This document shows, piece after piece, positions 21,947-22,643 of a DNA stretch of 22,643 nucleotides. A program made the position numbers and the translations under genes. The notes beneath the pieces are model-generated. The model did no database searches, had not been told where the DNA came from, and saw only the letters and a list, made by a program, of their open reading frames with translations. Numbering within the stretch: position 1 is the stretch's first letter; each line of letters opens with the position of its first letter. The stretch is from DASRJX01 sp035649235 (GTDB lineage Bacteria; Acidobacteriota; Polarisedimenticolia; Gp22-AA2): NCBI GenBank assembly GCA_035649235.1, contig DASRJX010000065.1, positions 1 through 22,643 on the forward strand, given 5' to 3'.

Positions 21947-22643
21947 ATGACCACGACGAGCATCCGGTCGATCGGCCGGCATGAGGGTCAGGTCGTCCGC
22001 GTCGACGGCTGGCTCTACAACAAGCGCGACAAGGGAAAGCTCTCCTTTCTGGTGGTGCGCGACGGCACCGGCTACCTGCAGGCGGTCGCCTGCCAGCCGG
22101 ACGTCGAGGCGCGCGTCTTCGAGGCCTGCCAGAAAGTGACGCAGGAGTCGTCGCTCTCCGTGGTGGGCAAGGTGCGGAAGGACGACCGCGCCCCGGGAGG
22201 CTACGAGCTGACGCTCTCCGACATCGTCGTGCACCAGCAGGCGGTCGACTACCCGATCGGCCCGAAGGAGCACGGCCCGGAATTCCTGCTCGACAACCGG
22301 CACCTGTGGCTGCGATCCTCCAGGCAGCACGCCCTGCTGCGCGTCCGGAGCGAGGTCTGCCAGTCGATCCGGGACTTCTTCTACGAGCGCGACTTCGTCC
22401 TGATCGACTCCCCCATCCTGACGCCCGCCGCCTGCGAGGGAACCTCCACGCTGTTCGAGACGGACTACTTCGACACCAAGGCGTACCTCAGCCAGTCCGG
22501 GCAGCTCTACCTGGAGCCGGCGTGCATAGCCTTCGGCAAGGTGTACTGCTTCGGGCCGACGTTCCGGTCGGAGAAGTCGAAGACCCGGCGGCACCTTGCC
22601 GAGTTCTGGATGGTGGAGCCCGAGGTGGCGTATCTCGAGCTTC
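21947..22643 (+). CDS. asnS: Asparaginyl-tRNA synthetase, N-terminal part (3' truncated)
   Basis: The visible 232 residues are the start of a class IIb synthetase. Residues ~1-110 form the OB-fold anticodon-binding domain (VRVDGWLYNKRDKGKLSFLV, then VRDGTGYLQAV). The catalytic domain begins with FYERDFVLIDSPILTPAACE and continues with GTSTLFETDYFDTKAYLSQS, then GQLYLEP, KVYCFGPTFRSEKSKTRRHL and AEFWMVEPEVAY, which covers motif 2. CEGTSTLF is the asparagine-type form; aspartyl-tRNA synthetases have EGGA at that place. The gene runs off the window, so motif 3 is not seen. It begins 2 nt after the EF-G-like gene and lacks a clear ribosome binding site, so translational coupling is likely. Its presence means Asn-tRNA can be made directly here, without only the GatCAB route. 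Confidence 0.95.
   Translation, partial: MTTTSIRSIGRHEGQVVRVDGWLYNKRDKGKLSFLVVRDGTGYLQAVACQPDVEARVFEACQKVTQESSLSVVGKVRKDDRAPGGYELTLSDIVVHQQAVDYPIGPKEHGPEFLLDNRHLWLRSSRQHALLRVRSEVCQSIRDFFYERDFVLIDSPILTPAACEGTSTLFETDYFDTKAYLSQSGQLYLEPACIAFGKVYCFGPTFRSEKSKTRRHLAEFWMVEPEVAYLEL

Noticed and set aside
1..22643. tRNA genes, CRISPR arrays, insertion sequences, prophage or a defence island
   Set aside because: No cloverleaf-like segment, regular direct repeats, transposase, integrase or known defence domain was found by reading; gaps are all shorter than about 160 bp.

Overview
The window is 22.6 kb of very GC-rich DNA packed with genes. Coding regions cover almost everything and no gene-free gap exceeds about 160 bp. 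The gene set points to a diderm, high-GC bacterium: an LpxH-like lipid A enzyme, two probable outer-envelope lipoproteins, queuosine synthesis, a dedicated asparaginyl-tRNA synthetase and a PATAN (DUF4388) protein. An acidobacterium or a relative seems most likely to me, but that is inference from gene content and style, not from a marker gene. No tRNA, rRNA, CRISPR array, insertion sequence or phage gene was seen.

Layout. (1) 2-5063, plus strand: the end of a surface-polysaccharide cluster, with an asparagine-synthase-like amidotransferase (cut by the window edge), a MurJ-superfamily flippase and two GT-B glycosyltransferases, joined by overlaps or a 4-nt gap. (2) 5194-6348, plus: a PATAN-domain regulatory-type protein with its own promoter. 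(3) 6330-11797, minus: a cation diffusion facilitator, then carA and carB. CarA and CarB make carbamoyl phosphate and resemble the eukaryotic CAD/Bacteroidetes type. (4) 11851-12747, plus: a class IV PLP aminotransferase. (5) 12699-19072, minus: a seven-gene run nfo-queE-queC-queA-tgt-TPR lipoprotein-lpxH, mostly joined by 4-nt stop/start overlaps. (6) 19199-22643, plus: a cysteine-rich lipoprotein, then an EF-G-like GTPase followed 2 nt later by asnS (cut by the window edge).

How they work together. Region 1 would build a glycan on a lipid carrier and move it across the inner membrane. Region 5 holds most of queuosine synthesis: QueE and QueC make 7-deazaguanine intermediates, Tgt inserts the base in tRNA, QueA adds the cyclopentene precursor. 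QueD and QueF are not in the window. Region 6 pairs a translation GTPase with a tRNA synthetase.

The points most worth a second look are: the flippase has lost nearly all of the charged residues essential in MurJ; the EF-G-like protein has altered GTPase motifs and a possible 18-codon leader peptide in front; a small secreted protein carries a CSCGC cysteine cluster; overlapping divergent -10 boxes and several start codons sit so close to -10 boxes that leaderless mRNAs are likely; and two convergent gene pairs overlap. I found no convincing new defence or mobile system here; this looks mainly like a housekeeping region with some unusual variants.
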